Source of the DNA: Opitutus sp.
Lineage (GTDB): Bacteria; Verrucomicrobiota; Verrucomicrobiae; Opitutales; Opitutaceae
NCBI GenBank assembly: GCA_009695065.1
Contig: SIBR01000004.1
Coordinates: 1-64,000, forward strand
Direction: 5' to 3'
Length of the DNA stretch: 64,000 nucleotides
In this document: positions 8,961 to 17,963 of the stretch, piece after piece
How positions within the stretch are numbered: the first letter of the stretch is position 1
Layout: each line of letters begins with the position of its first letter
Translations under genes and position numbers: made by a program
Notes under the pieces: generated by a model
Seen by the model: only the letters and a program-made list of their open reading frames with translations
What the model was told of the DNA's origin: nothing
Databases searched by the model: none

Positions 8961-10237
8961 GGCTTGGGAAGAACGTCGGTGAACTGCACGGAAGCGTTCG
9001 CGGGAATGGTCAGGCGGCCGTCGATCCATTTGGCGGGTCCGGCCTCGATCGTGACCTGTCCGGGATTGGCGGGCAGGTAGGAGAGGGTGCCGTCTGCTCC
9101 CTCGATCCGGAAATTACGGATCAGGCCGGCGTGATCCGGCGTGGGCCGGATCGACTCGTGTACGGTGATGCCATTCACCTCATAGTGAAATTCCGGGATC
9201 CCATTTTTGACTTCATAGCCCTTGAAGTGAACGTCGGCTTTCCCCGGCTTGTTTCCCGCAAAGGAGTCGGTTGTGGCTCGATGGAAGACCACTCCCTTGA
9301 TTTTCGCGTCGCGGGGGAATTTTCCAGTATAGGTCGATTCAAGATCCAGGTAATCTCCATCCCAAGCGTAGGCGATCTGACCGCGTTCCGGGTCGAAACA
9401 AAAATTCAAGCCTTCGGAAAAACCGACGGCAAAGGAGGCGGGATGTGCGTCGGGCATCCACGTCCGCAAAATGCGGGTGCCCACTCCCGGCACTTCTTTT
9501 TTCGCCGACCAAAGGACGCCGTTGGCGATGATGCGCAGATAGCCGGGTTTATCGAACTCGTCCTTGACCGACGGCGCCAGGTAGAAGAGCCGGCCGCCGT
9601 TGCGCTCGCGCGTCCAGGCAATCGGCATGGTTTTGCCTTCGAGGCGTGCCTCCATCAGCACCCGCACGTCCGCGGCGAACTGCTGGTAGTTGTAGACGTA
9701 TTGCTGATTGGTGTAGTCCTCGGATCCGGCAAAGACCGGATGCGGCCAGAGTTTGATTTCGGTGGGTTTGCGGCCCGCTTCCCACGTGCCGTCATATTTT
9801 GCCCCGAGGACCTCCAAGTCGAATTCCTTCCAATTTTCCCAGCCGTGACTCGTGGGCCCGATCGCGACCACGCCCTTGCCCGAGCGGAAAAACTCCTGAA
9901 TGGCGGCGAGCGTTTTCGACGGCGGCGTTTTGCGCCGGACGAAGAACACTCCGACGTCGGCCGCGGTCAGCGCCTCGATGTTCTTGAAACCTCCGTCCGC
10001 CGGGTCCTGCCGGACGAGAACGCAGTCCATCGGATAATACGCTTCGAGAAATACCTTTAGCTTTTGCAGTGTCTGGTCGGTCGAATAGACGGGTAGATCC
10101 GATCCCGAAACCAAGGCTACGTTCATCCGGCGCGACGCCGCCAGACAGGGGAGCGAACTCGTGATCGCAGCGAGGAGCGAAAACACGAACCAGCGCTGCC
10201 AGCACATTCCGCCGCGGGAACATTTTTCTGAAATCAT
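8957..10237 (-). CDS. Exported ThuA-like domain protein
   Basis: 426 residues from ATG 10237, or 416 from ATG 10207; both precede a signal peptide (FVFSLLAAITSSLPCLA). The first 230 residues look like the ThuA glutamine-amidotransferase-like fold: MNVALVSGSDLPVYS, ADVGVFFVRRKTPP, GKGVVAIGPTSHGWENW and PIAWTRERNGGRLFY. The C-terminal 180 residues (GLNFCFDPERGQIAYAWDGDY and YEVNGITVHESIRPT) resemble the domain often placed next to propeller/cytochrome proteins in this phylum; I do not know its role. The stop overlaps the start of the propeller gene. ThuA relatives are linked to disaccharide use, so a role in extracytoplasmic sugar oxidation is inferred. Confidence 0.75.
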   Translation of the reverse strand: MISEKCSRGGMCWQRWFVFSLLAAITSSLPCLAASRRMNVALVSGSDLPVYSTDQTLQKLKVFLEAYYPMDCVLVRQDPADGGFKNIEALTAADVGVFFVRRKTPPSKTLAAIQEFFRSGKGVVAIGPTSHGWENWKEFDLEVLGAKYDGTWEAGRKPTEIKLWPHPVFAGSEDYTNQQYVYNYQQFAADVRVLMEARLEGKTMPIAWTRERNGGRLFYLAPSVKDEFDKPGYLRIIANGVLWSAKKEVPGVGTRILRTWMPDAHPASFAVGFSEGLNFCFDPERGQIAYAWDGDYLDLESTYTGKFPRDAKIKGVVFHRATTDSFAGNKPGKADVHFKGYEVKNGIPEFHYEVNGITVHESIRPTPDHAGLIRNFRIEGADGTLSYLPANPGQVTIEAGPAKWIDGRLTIPANASVQFTDVLPKP

Positions 10238-10332
10238 AAAAATCGAACGATGCCCATTGCCGGAGCGAAGGAAGGGCCGGGATTGTGGGCTTGTGTCGCC
10301 CCGCCGCTTTCTGGGGCCGGCATCGACCTGCC

Positions 10333-11673
10333 TTAAGGAACAGCCGTCTGCCGGACCAACTTTTCGACTCTGTCCACGATTGTCTCCTCGACGGTGGGTT
10401 GAAACGGCCCGGGCTGACCGTAACCGATCATCGCTCCACCGCCTTCGTAGCCGCCTTCCTTCAAGACACGCAGGGAGGGGATGTAGGCGAAGACATCGTT
10501 GGAGTAGCCGGCCACCCAGGTGTTTTCCCATCCGTAGAGGGCCTTCAACCGAAGGGCGTAGTCGACGACGAGCTCGCCGCCGAGGATCACCATCTTGAGC
10601 GACTTGCCGAACTGCCAGACCTCGATCGGGTAGGGATAGGTGGTCCAAACTTTTCCGTCCGGCTTCAGGTGATCGAGCACGAATTGGGCATGGCGGCTCG
10701 CCGAGCCATCCTTTGATGCGACCCGGCGTTCCAATTCTTCTTTCGTTGGCACCTGGTCGAACGCCAGATCGACGGTCTCAAAAGCGGTTTTGAGCGGTCC
10801 AGTCACCGACGACATCTTACGGGCCATGACTTGGGAAACCGCCTCGGCGAGCAGGTTGCCGTACCCGATGCCGAGTTCGACTGTGCGGCGGGGCAGGGGA
10901 TTCGCATCGCCGCTCGCTCCGTTGACAAACAGTGCCGTCGCGCCGGGATTGGCCTCTTCGATCGCCGACTGAGCATAGCCCGGCCAGTCGCCACTGATGA
11001 GATTGTCGTGCATCGAGGTCGCATGGCAGGCGTAGCCGAAAACCACGGCCCGGACTTTGCCATCGGCGCCCCGCACCGCGAGCACGGGAACGTCCTGATC
11101 GACGGGACCCGGTTGATGGCGCAGGGTGACACGGCGGCGATTGGTGGCGAACCCAGCATTCCCCTGGGCAAAAGTCAGTGTGGCGGGCTTCAGATCGGCT
11201 AGGGCGGCCCCGACGGCTTCCACGACCTGCTCCAGTAATTTCTTGGTGTAACGGTCGATCACGGGCACCTGCCGGGCCTTTTGCTCCTTGTTCCACGGAT
11301 AGCCGGGGCGTAGGATTTCGTCAGTCACCGGGCCGCTGTGGGTATGCGACGAATTGATCGCCAGTCGGTCCCGCGTTAGCCCGTATTTGCTCTTCACTTG
11401 ATCCGCGACGATGTCGGCCATCTTGCGGTTGAAACCCAGTAAATCCGAAGTTACGAGGACGGCCTTGGCCCCTGTTTCGTCCTCCAAGGCCAGCGTTTTC
11501 ACCCAGATCTTCTGTCGCACCCCCTCGCTGGGCCGGGTGCGAGCGCCGAAGCCGGCCATCCAGATGGGTTCCGTGGGGGTGATATCGGCGCGACCGACGC
11601 CGGCCTTCCAATCGGCCCGGGCAGAGGCGAGGAGAACGACGAAAACGAGGAAGAGCTTCGAGGATGAGTTCAT
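10333..11673 (-). CDS. Neutral/alkaline ceramidase-domain protein, exported
   Basis: 446 residues with a signal peptide (KLFLVFVVLLASARA). It matches the neutral/alkaline non-lysosomal ceramidase N-terminal family: GRADITPTEPIWMAGFG at the mature start, zinc-ligand motif SSHTHSGP near residue 112, then GYACHATSMHDN and SGDWPGY. True ceramidases are about 650-700 residues with a C-terminal domain; this shorter form is common in Planctomycetes and Verrucomicrobia and its substrate there is not known, so amide hydrolysis is inferred from family only. It sits 95 bases upstream of the ThuA/propeller pair on the same strand and may share their transcript. A second, more divergent relative lies at 51544-52995. 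Confidence 0.8.
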   Translation of the reverse strand: MNSSSKLFLVFVVLLASARADWKAGVGRADITPTEPIWMAGFGARTRPSEGVRQKIWVKTLALEDETGAKAVLVTSDLLGFNRKMADIVADQVKSKYGLTRDRLAINSSHTHSGPVTDEILRPGYPWNKEQKARQVPVIDRYTKKLLEQVVEAVGAALADLKPATLTFAQGNAGFATNRRRVTLRHQPGPVDQDVPVLAVRGADGKVRAVVFGYACHATSMHDNLISGDWPGYAQSAIEEANPGATALFVNGASGDANPLPRRTVELGIGYGNLLAEAVSQVMARKMSSVTGPLKTAFETVDLAFDQVPTKEELERRVASKDGSASRHAQFVLDHLKPDGKVWTTYPYPIEVWQFGKSLKMVILGGELVVDYALRLKALYGWENTWVAGYSNDVFAYIPSLRVLKEGGYEGGGAMIGYGQPGPFQPTVEETIVDRVEKLVRQTAVP

Positions 11674-11734
11674 GGGATGGCTAGAAACGAGATTGGCCGC
11701 CCGGGTGGGACAGAGAATAGAAATGGCATAAGAT

Positions 11735-11766
11735 AAAAGCCGCGCACCGAATTTTCGGGCGCGGCT
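11735..11766 (-). terminator. Intrinsic terminator after the Tat amidohydrolase gene
   Basis: Read on the minus strand, arms AGCCGCGC and GCGCGGCT pair perfectly, with a further 3-bp CCG/CGG inner helix and an AAAATT loop, followed at once by TTTTA. It lies 27 bases past the stop of the gene at 11793-12782 and separates it from the ceramidase-domain gene, so these two minus-strand genes are probably not one transcript. Confidence 0.75.
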
Positions 11767-11792
11767 GTCGATGCTACGCTACTTGGCGTCGG

Positions 11793-12782
11793 TCAGAGGC
11801 GGAACAATTTCTTCGCGTTCCCGTAGAGGATCTTTCGTTCGATCGCCTTGCTCGGCGCAAGCGCGCGGATTTGGGCGATTTGCAACGCGCCCGAACAACG
11901 ACCGCCGCGGCCGACGGAGTCCTCGCAGTCGCTGCCGTAGATCAACTTGTCCTGATGGCGTTCGAGGAACGTGGTTCCACTGCCGTCGCGCTTGACCGCG
12001 TTGAGCCCGGAGCCGGCCGAGAGATCGGCGTACATGTTGGGATAGTCGGACAGATAGCGCTCCGTCAGCCCACCGGGCGTCATCTTGCCGCTCGGATAGA
12101 GGTTCTTCTCGTCGTCCTTGTTGTTCCGATCGATGTTGGCCCACCAAGTCTGGGCATGGCCGATGAAGTTCGTCTTGGGGTGCTTCTCGAGCATCTTGTA
12201 GAAGCGTTCGAAGCCATAGTTGTACATTTTGTACTGCCAGTGCATCAGAATCGGCACGTTGTAGGCACCTGCGAGAACGAACAATTTCTGCATGGCGGCC
12301 GAGTCGCACTCCACGCCGAATTTCTGTTCGCCGATGATGACGGCGCCCAGCTTCAGGTATTTCTCGATCTCCTGGGGCGCCGTATCCAGATCGCTGACCT
12401 CGTTCGCGCCAAAAAGAAACTCGCCCGGATGGGCTTTGGCCAGGGCATAGCACGCTTCGTTGGACGAGCAGGTGCTCTGCAGCCCGTTGGAGATGCCGCC
12501 GTGGGTTGATTCCCGCACCACGAAATGCCCGGCGGGCAGGAGAATTGTCGCCGTGATTCCCATCGCGCGCTGATGGGCGATCAAGGCCTCATTGTTGCGG
12601 CCGGGCCGGGTCGTTTTCCACTGGGCATCGCGCTGCCCACCGTAGTCGGTGTGCTGATGCAGGTCGATGATCGGTTCCGCGGGCGCCGCGGTATTGGCGG
12701 CAAAGCCCAGGGTGGTGGTCGCGGCCGCGACTGCGGTCGTGACGAGGAAATCGCGGCGCGAAATCGAACGTGGTTCGGTCAT
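11793..12782 (-). CDS. Tat-exported amidohydrolase family protein
   Basis: 329 residues from ATG 12782, chosen because it starts a twin-arginine signal (SRRDFLVTT at residues 8-16, then an Ala/Thr-rich hydrophobic run to GFAANTAA). The mature protein opens with the amidohydrolase metal motif IIDLHQHTDYGG, and shows VIIGEQKFGVECD, YNVPILMHWQYKMY, TNFIGHAQTWW and late LIYGSDCEDSVGRGG, all consistent with a metal-dependent TIM-barrel hydrolase. Substrate unknown. The gene is separate from the amidohydrolase pair at 455-2330 and clearly of the same superfamily. Confidence 0.8.
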   Translation of the reverse strand: MTEPRSISRRDFLVTTAVAAATTTLGFAANTAAPAEPIIDLHQHTDYGGQRDAQWKTTRPGRNNEALIAHQRAMGITATILLPAGHFVVRESTHGGISNGLQSTCSSNEACYALAKAHPGEFLFGANEVSDLDTAPQEIEKYLKLGAVIIGEQKFGVECDSAAMQKLFVLAGAYNVPILMHWQYKMYNYGFERFYKMLEKHPKTNFIGHAQTWWANIDRNNKDDEKNLYPSGKMTPGGLTERYLSDYPNMYADLSAGSGLNAVKRDGSGTTFLERHQDKLIYGSDCEDSVGRGGRCSGALQIAQIRALAPSKAIERKILYGNAKKLFRL

Positions 12783-13068
12783 GGAGGGTGGGATGGGGGA
12801 TTGACGGTGCTGACGGCAGTCCCGCCGGGATAAAGCGGCGCGGTTGCGCAAGAACAAAAAACCCGGCGAATGGCGCAAGCAAGCGCGTTTTGATTTCGGC
12901 GTCAAACGTCGGGCCGGCGCACGGTTGACGGCACACTTCCGATCGCTTCGAGGTAAAATTGAAGCCCCCGCCCCAAGCCACCCTCACCGCGATCGGGCTT
13001 GGGTCTTGACAACAACGGCGAGGATTTCTGTTCGTCGACCACGGAGGCGTCGCCGCTTCCCCAAACCT

Positions 13069-13842
13069 ATGACTACGTTGAAACGCGCTATCCTTATTAC
13101 TGGAGCCGGCGGGGGAATCGGGCGCGGCCTGAGTGTCGCCTTTGCCGCCCAGGGACACTGCATCATTGCTACCGACCTCAACCTCGATGCCGCGCGAGCG
13201 ACTGCCGCGGCGGTCGTCCAGGCGGGCGGACAGGCGGATGCATTTGCGCTCGATGTGTCGTCGGAAGCGGATGTTCAGCGGCTGTGGCGCGACTTGGAGG
13301 GGCGGCGGATTGATGTCCTGATCAACAATGCCGGGCTGCAACACATCTCCCCGATCGACGAGTTTCCCGCGGTGAAATGGGATTTGCTCGTCGACGTGAT
13401 GTTGAAGGGAACGTTTCTCATGACCCGGGCGGTCCTCCCGGGCATGCGCGCGCAAGGCTTCGGCCGCCTGATCCACATCGGTTCGATCCACTCGCTGATC
13501 GCGTCGCCCTACAAGTCGGCTTACATCGCTGCCAAGCACGCCCTGATTGGATTTTCCAAGACGGTGGCGCTCGAAACCGGCGGAACGGATATTACCAGTA
13601 ACACGATTTGCCCGTCCTATATCCGCACGCCGCTCGTCATGGGGCAGATCAAGGACCAGGCCCGAACCCGGCGGATTTCCGAGGAAGAGGTAATTGAAAA
13701 GGTCATGCTCGCGCCGATGCCGAAAAAGGCATTTGTCACCATCGAGGAGATCGCTGCGGCGATTGAATATCTGATCAGCCCTTTGGCGCGTAATGTCACG
13801 GCCCAGTCGATCGCGATCGATGGTGGCTGGACCGCGCAATGA
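13069..13842 (+). CDS. Short-chain dehydrogenase, 3-hydroxybutyrate dehydrogenase-like
   Basis: 257 residues from ATG 13069. Classical SDR motifs: TGAGGGIGRG near residue 12 for NAD(P), NNAG near 86, catalytic Ser in HIGSIHSL and Tyr-Lys in AYIAAKHAL, and a C-terminal IDGGWTAQ. The insert ...KDQARTRRISEEEVIEKVML and the ending resemble D-3-hydroxybutyrate dehydrogenases, which oxidise 3-hydroxybutyrate to acetoacetate; other 2- or 3-hydroxy substrates are possible. It is an isolated plus-strand gene, divergent from the Tat amidohydrolase gene across 286 bases and ending 19 bases before the convergent PHP-domain gene. Confidence 0.8.
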   Translation: MTTLKRAILITGAGGGIGRGLSVAFAAQGHCIIATDLNLDAARATAAAVVQAGGQADAFALDVSSEADVQRLWRDLEGRRIDVLINNAGLQHISPIDEFPAVKWDLLVDVMLKGTFLMTRAVLPGMRAQGFGRLIHIGSIHSLIASPYKSAYIAAKHALIGFSKTVALETGGTDITSNTICPSYIRTPLVMGQIKDQARTRRISEEEVIEKVMLAPMPKKAFVTIEEIAAAIEYLISPLARNVTAQSIAIDGGWTAQ

Positions 13843-13861
13843 GCGGGCTGCGGCCGCTGCG

Positions 13862-16273
13862 CTATGGGGTGCGCACCGCCCAAAGCGGTGATGACCAGGC
13901 GAGATTGCCCTCTGCGGTCGCGGCGTTTCCCCGGTAGTTGGTCCCAGGGCCCTCAAGTTCCAGCCGCCAATAGTACCAGTTCGCGCCCGTTTTTGGGGCG
14001 GGCTCTTCATGGGTAAGGTCGAGTGTCGTACGCGATTCTCCGGGGAACGCTTTGAGATCCCGGCCGTTGGAGACCAGCACGACTCGGCGGATCGCCCGCG
14101 GGGCTTCGGCGTGGAGCGTCAACCTGGTGGTGTCACCGACCGCAACATCCCGACCCATCAGGACGCCATTCAATCGTGCTTCGACCATCACCCGGCTTCC
14201 GGACGTCGCGAAAATCCGCCGGTCACGATAGGCTTCGAGAATCTTCCGGTCCGTCAGCGCTTCGGCGTAGACGCCCGTCAGACCGCCGCCGAGTCCCGGA
14301 TTGCGGCGGTGCGAATCGCTCGTGCCGGCGAAGGCCTTGCGGTAACCGTCATTCAGCGCCTGATGAATCCGGCCGGGATTGAGGAAATAAATGGCCCACC
14401 CGGCGGTGACTTCGATGGCGGGCTCGACTTCCGCATCCCTGCCCAAAAGAAAAGTTTCATGTTGGGTGTGAACGACCCCGCCCAGCCGTCGTACGACATC
14501 GTAGAGCCGGGTGATGTCGTTCCCTGCCTCCGTGTAGCGCACCAACGGACCGCCGGTCAGCGGATAGATGACGGTGCGATGGTTTCGAAATGAGCTCTGC
14601 CAGAACATTGGCCGCGCCGGGTCGGCATTTCCGGTCGGCAGAATCTGCGTCCATTCGAATCCCGGTAGGGCGAGCAGACCTCCCCGGGCGGATGCCCATC
14701 GCGCCAGTCCCGCTCCCGTAGTATATTCCGACTCGGTCAGGGGCACATCGTACATGTCGTCGTTCTCTTGCATCACGACGACGTCGAGGCGCGAGCGATC
14801 ACGTGCGTAGTGCAGAATCTCGTCGGGTTCACCCTCCGCATCGGCGCTTAGCGCACTGTGCACGTGTGAATCCAACCAATAGAGATTTAAGCGGCGGCCG
14901 CCGTCTTCGATTTGCCGTCGGCGTTCGGGTCGGCCCGACAGTGGGAGCGTCACGGGTTGCCATCCGGCGATTCGTTCGTCGCGCGCCGGGGTGGCCCGAC
15001 TGGGCTCGACGATCGTTTTGGCGTAGATCCGCCGGTGTTCCCGGGGCAGATGCGATGCAGCGAAAATCCATTTGCCATTGGTGGCGGCGTGAGTGGCCGG
15101 TCGATAATCCAACCGGCCTGCCGTAAGCGTCTTCAATTCGCTCCAGCCGTTCGCCGAGTGTTTTCGCCCAACGAGACTACCGGTGACGGTAGGGGTCGAG
15201 CCGGTTTCATCGCTCTTTCGTTCGTAGACCAACCAGACTGCTCCACTTTCCTCCAACAGCATCGGCTTGCGCCGTTCGCCGAGATACCCGCCGGTTGGTA
15301 CGGGCTTCGGCGTCAGGCGGGCCAGCAGCCCGTAGTCGAGACAGGCCAGATCCGGATTGCCGGTCTCGTCGCGTTGCAAAATCCAGTGGCCGTCGCGGCG
15401 CACGGCAACCTGTGCATAATTCGACTGGTCGATCACCGCGTCGCCACCGATCACGTCGACGGATCGCACCCACGTCAGCCAGAGCTCGCCTTCGGGCGTA
15501 GCCAAACTTTCCGGTTTCACCGCGTAGTCTCCGGGCGCCGAGATTCGCTCAGTCGCGCCCAACGTCGGGATGGTTGGCCGGCCATACACTTCGTAATTTG
15601 GGCGGTGATATTCGTCCCAGAAAATCCACGTCTCCCCCACTCCCGGCAATCGGGCGATGGTCGGCCTGAATCCATCGAATCCTTCTTGGGAGACGTTCGT
15701 CACGGGGTTCCATGCGTGGCCGTCAAAGCGGCGGCTCTGAATCGTCATGCGACCGGCGATCTCGGCCTGCCATGCGAGCACCAGGCCGGACGTGGCATCG
15801 CGAACCGCCGCCACGCTGACGGCGTCGTGGTCGGCTGGGGACACCAGTTGCTCGGTCTCCAGCGCGCCTTTGGTGAAGCGTCGGGCCACGATGCGCCACC
15901 GGCCCTGCCGCTGCTGCGCCCAAACGAACCAGGCGGTTTCTTCATCGAAGGCGACGATCTGCGGACCGGCGCAGACTCCGGCTTCGCTGCTCACCAGCAT
16001 GAATCGCTCGCGTTGGCGGTCCTTGACGAGTCGCGCCACGATCGTTTCGCGGCCGTCATGATAGGTTTTCCACGCGGCCCACAGGGCGCCGCCGGGCAAG
16101 AGCTGGGCCGAAACCTCGCTGTCGTAGGTCGGTGCCTCCATCATCGGCCAGGCGCTGATGGGCTCGGCGCGGTTGATTTCCACTTCGGCCGGGCGTTCTG
16201 TGCTCTCCCGGGCGATGCCGGTGACGACCAGCAGCATTGCGAGGGCGTGCATCCACGAAAAATAACGGATCAT
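13862..16273 (-). CDS. Exported PHP-domain metallohydrolase (CehA/McbA- or DUF3604-like) with N-terminal propeller
   Basis: 803 residues. N-terminal hydrophobic signal (MHALAMLLVVTGIA). Residues about 40-430 look like a BNR/sialidase-type propeller (ETAWFVWAQQRQGRWRIVA and GELWLTWVRSV-like repeats). From about residue 470 a PHP phosphoesterase-like domain starts: YWLDSHVHSALSADAEGEPDEIL, VVMQENDDMY, GVVHTQHETF and AGTSDSHRRNPG supply the usual His/Asp metal ligands. Related CehA/McbA proteins hydrolyse esters or phosphoesters; the substrate here is unknown. The fusion suggests a binding domain joined to a hydrolase acting outside the cytoplasm. Confidence 0.75.
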   Translation of the reverse strand: MIRYFSWMHALAMLLVVTGIARESTERPAEVEINRAEPISAWPMMEAPTYDSEVSAQLLPGGALWAAWKTYHDGRETIVARLVKDRQRERFMLVSSEAGVCAGPQIVAFDEETAWFVWAQQRQGRWRIVARRFTKGALETEQLVSPADHDAVSVAAVRDATSGLVLAWQAEIAGRMTIQSRRFDGHAWNPVTNVSQEGFDGFRPTIARLPGVGETWIFWDEYHRPNYEVYGRPTIPTLGATERISAPGDYAVKPESLATPEGELWLTWVRSVDVIGGDAVIDQSNYAQVAVRRDGHWILQRDETGNPDLACLDYGLLARLTPKPVPTGGYLGERRKPMLLEESGAVWLVYERKSDETGSTPTVTGSLVGRKHSANGWSELKTLTAGRLDYRPATHAATNGKWIFAASHLPREHRRIYAKTIVEPSRATPARDERIAGWQPVTLPLSGRPERRRQIEDGGRRLNLYWLDSHVHSALSADAEGEPDEILHYARDRSRLDVVVMQENDDMYDVPLTESEYTTGAGLARWASARGGLLALPGFEWTQILPTGNADPARPMFWQSSFRNHRTVIYPLTGGPLVRYTEAGNDITRLYDVVRRLGGVVHTQHETFLLGRDAEVEPAIEVTAGWAIYFLNPGRIHQALNDGYRKAFAGTSDSHRRNPGLGGGLTGVYAEALTDRKILEAYRDRRIFATSGSRVMVEARLNGVLMGRDVAVGDTTRLTLHAEAPRAIRRVVLVSNGRDLKAFPGESRTTLDLTHEEPAPKTGANWYYWRLELEGPGTNYRGNAATAEGNLAWSSPLWAVRTP

Positions 16274-16501
16274 AGGGGTGGCGCAGTGTTGGTCCGAAGC
16301 CCGGGCGTCGTCGAAGCGATTCTGTTTTGTGGCTTGCCTCAGCCCGTGGCTTGACGGCCATGTCCTGGAGAAATTCCCGCCACTTTCAGGTTAGCAGGGA
16401 TCACAGGGATCATCTTGGTATTCGTCGCTCCGGCAGCCGTGGGGACTATGGCGACGTGGATGTGAATTGACCCTGCTATCGGGCGCCGCCCGGATGGCGC
16501 C

Positions 16502-17167
16502 ATGTCGCGTAGCGTCGTTCTGAAGTCTGGTCCCCGCTGCCCGCACTGCCAGCTGCCATCCCGCTGGTGCATATGTGCGGGGCTGCACGCGATTGCCTGC
16601 CCGCTGCAAGTTGACGTGCTGATGCACCATCGGGAGTCGTGGAAGCCCACGAGCACGGGCCGTCTGGTCAATCGGACTCTGACCGGTTCGCGGCTGCATA
16701 TCTGGCGCCGCGAACATGGTCTGACGGCGGCGGACGTGCGTCTGCCGGGCCGTGATCTGTGGATCCTCCATCCGGCGGGCCAGCCGATGCCGCCGAACGT
16801 TGATCCCGCGGCGATCCAGATATTGCTGCTCGACGGAGCTTGGCGGGAATCCTCGGCGATGGCCCAGGAAGTCGGTTTCTGGGGCCGCTTGACGAGCCTG
16901 CCGATGTCGGGGGTCAGTCGCTACTGGCTCCGTGCCCAGCAAGAGGGTGGCCGGTTTTCCACGGTGGAGGCTTTGCTGTTCCTGCTCGAAGCCTTTGGGT
17001 TGGCGTCGATGAGTCACGACCTGCGGCTCCAGTTCGAATTGCATGTCTACGCCGGGCTGCGGGCGCGGGGTCGGAAAGCGGAAGCGGAGGAGTTCTTGCG
17101 GGACTCGCCGATCGGGGTGGCCTTGCCGGAGGTGCTCGCCCAACTCGAGACCCGCCGGCTGCGCTGA
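16502..17167 (+). CDS. tapT: tRNA-uridine aminocarboxypropyltransferase, DTW-domain family
   Basis: 221 residues. DTW-domain protein: an N-terminal zinc site CPHCQLPSRWCIC, then LMHHRESWKPTSTGRLVNRT, the signature LLLDGAW (DTW/DGxW type) and SRYWLRAQQEGG. The E. coli relative TapT (YfiP) adds an acp group from S-adenosylmethionine to U47 of tRNA. Here the signature reads DGAW rather than DTW, which is within family variation. It is divergent from the PHP gene (228 bases between) and convergent with the yqjDEK-like operon, with two hairpins in between. Confidence 0.85.
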   Translation: MSRSVVLKSGPRCPHCQLPSRWCICAGLHAIACPLQVDVLMHHRESWKPTSTGRLVNRTLTGSRLHIWRREHGLTAADVRLPGRDLWILHPAGQPMPPNVDPAAIQILLLDGAWRESSAMAQEVGFWGRLTSLPMSGVSRYWLRAQQEGGRFSTVEALLFLLEAFGLASMSHDLRLQFELHVYAGLRARGRKAEAEEFLRDSPIGVALPEVLAQLETRRLR

Positions 17168-17220
17168 ACGGAGATCAGAGTGTGCCGATGTGCCTCAGCT
17201 TGGGGGGAACGAGCAAGCAG

Positions 17221-17237
17221 CGCGGCGGACGGCCGCG
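17221..17237. terminator. Hairpin between convergent genes (possible terminator)
   Basis: CGCGGC and GCCGCG arms flank a GGACG loop, 54 bases after the tapT stop. There is no T-run, so termination is only suggested by position. Confidence 0.3.
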
Positions 17238-17281
17238 GAGCGTTCGGGCAGAGGCCTGGTTCTTCACCCTGACCGTTTCTA

Positions 17282-17296
17282 CCCCGAAATTCGGGG
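17282..17296 (-). terminator. Hairpin after the yqjDEK-like operon (possible terminator)
   Basis: A perfect palindrome with arms CCCCGAA and TTCGGGG lies 18 bases past the stop of the last operon gene (minus strand). No T-run follows, so this could act as a terminator or transcript 3'-end stabiliser. Confidence 0.4.
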
Positions 17297-17313
17297 CCAT
17301 TCGTGCGCAGCCT

Positions 17314-17589
17314 TCAGCGCGAGCGCATGCCCTTGAACAGGCGCCAGGCGATGAGACCGGCCGGAATCCAGCGCGCGAATCCCTCGGATTTCCGCGCCAG
17401 AAAAAATGCACTGACGACGCCGGTCCCCATGGCCCACCACGGAGCCGATTGCAGGACTCCGCGAGTCGTCGCCGCTCGGGCTTCCAAGCTGGACCACGTC
17501 GCCGCGATCTCCGCCCGACAGACGTCGGATTCGAGCAGCAGCAGGCGTTTGCGGATTGCCAGTTCGCTCACCGGTTTGGGCGCACTCAT
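17314..17589 (-). CDS. Small YqjK-like protein
   Basis: 91 residues from ATG 17589, which overlaps the stop of the DUF1469 gene as ATGA and so sets the start. It begins MSAPKPVSELAIRKRLLLLESDVCR, followed by one hydrophobic segment (APWWAMGTGVVSAFFLA) and a basic tail (RLFKGMRSR). Its length, its IRKRLLLLES start and its place after DUF883 and DUF1469 genes match YqjK, the third member of the yqjDEK set in enterobacteria. Sequence similarity is slight; the assignment rests mainly on gene order. Confidence 0.65.
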   Translation of the reverse strand: MSAPKPVSELAIRKRLLLLESDVCRAEIAATWSSLEARAATTRGVLQSAPWWAMGTGVVSAFFLARKSEGFARWIPAGLIAWRLFKGMRSR

Positions 17590-17951
17590 TCGAGATCTTT
17601 TTGAAATTCCGCAACGGTTGCCGAGAAAGGAGCGGGCCCCCGCACGATTTCGCGGCGCAGCCGCCACACGATGCCGGCGGCGGCGATCAGCAACGCCACG
17701 GCCAGCCCAACCAGACCGGCATACCCGGACACCTGCCACAAATACCATGCGAGCGTTCCGATCGCGACGAGCAGACCGGTGGCGCCGAGGGCCAGCGCGA
17801 GGCAGAGCCAGACGGCAAGGTTGATCGTCCGGAGTTTCTCTTCCTGCAGTTCGAGGGAGAATAATTTCACGCGCGTTCGCGCCAAACCGAGCATCGAATT
17901 GGCCAGGCGGCGAACGGAAGCGATCCAGCTGTCTGGGTCGTGCTCAGACAT
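17586..17951 (-). CDS. DUF1469 / phage holin superfamily III-like membrane protein (YqjE-like)
   Basis: 121 residues. A charged N-terminal helix (RRLANSMLGLARTRVKLFSLELQEEKLR) precedes two membrane segments (VWLCLALALGATGLLVAIG and GLVGLAVALLIAAAGIVW) and an acidic end. This is the DUF1469 (Phage_holin_3_6) pattern seen in YqjE. It lies 12 bases after the DUF883 gene and overlaps the next by 4. The set is known to be inner-membrane and stress-linked in E. coli, where YqjD binds ribosomes; the role here is inferred from that. Confidence 0.85.
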   Translation of the reverse strand: MSEHDPDSWIASVRRLANSMLGLARTRVKLFSLELQEEKLRTINLAVWLCLALALGATGLLVAIGTLAWYLWQVSGYAGLVGLAVALLIAAAGIVWRLRREIVRGPAPFSATVAEFQKDLE

Positions 17952-17963
17952 GGGGACAACAGG

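Noticed and set aside
12589..14010. A 473-codon minus-strand frame across the Tat amidohydrolase and SDR genes
   Set aside because: Overlaps two confidently identified genes and has no recognisable domain.
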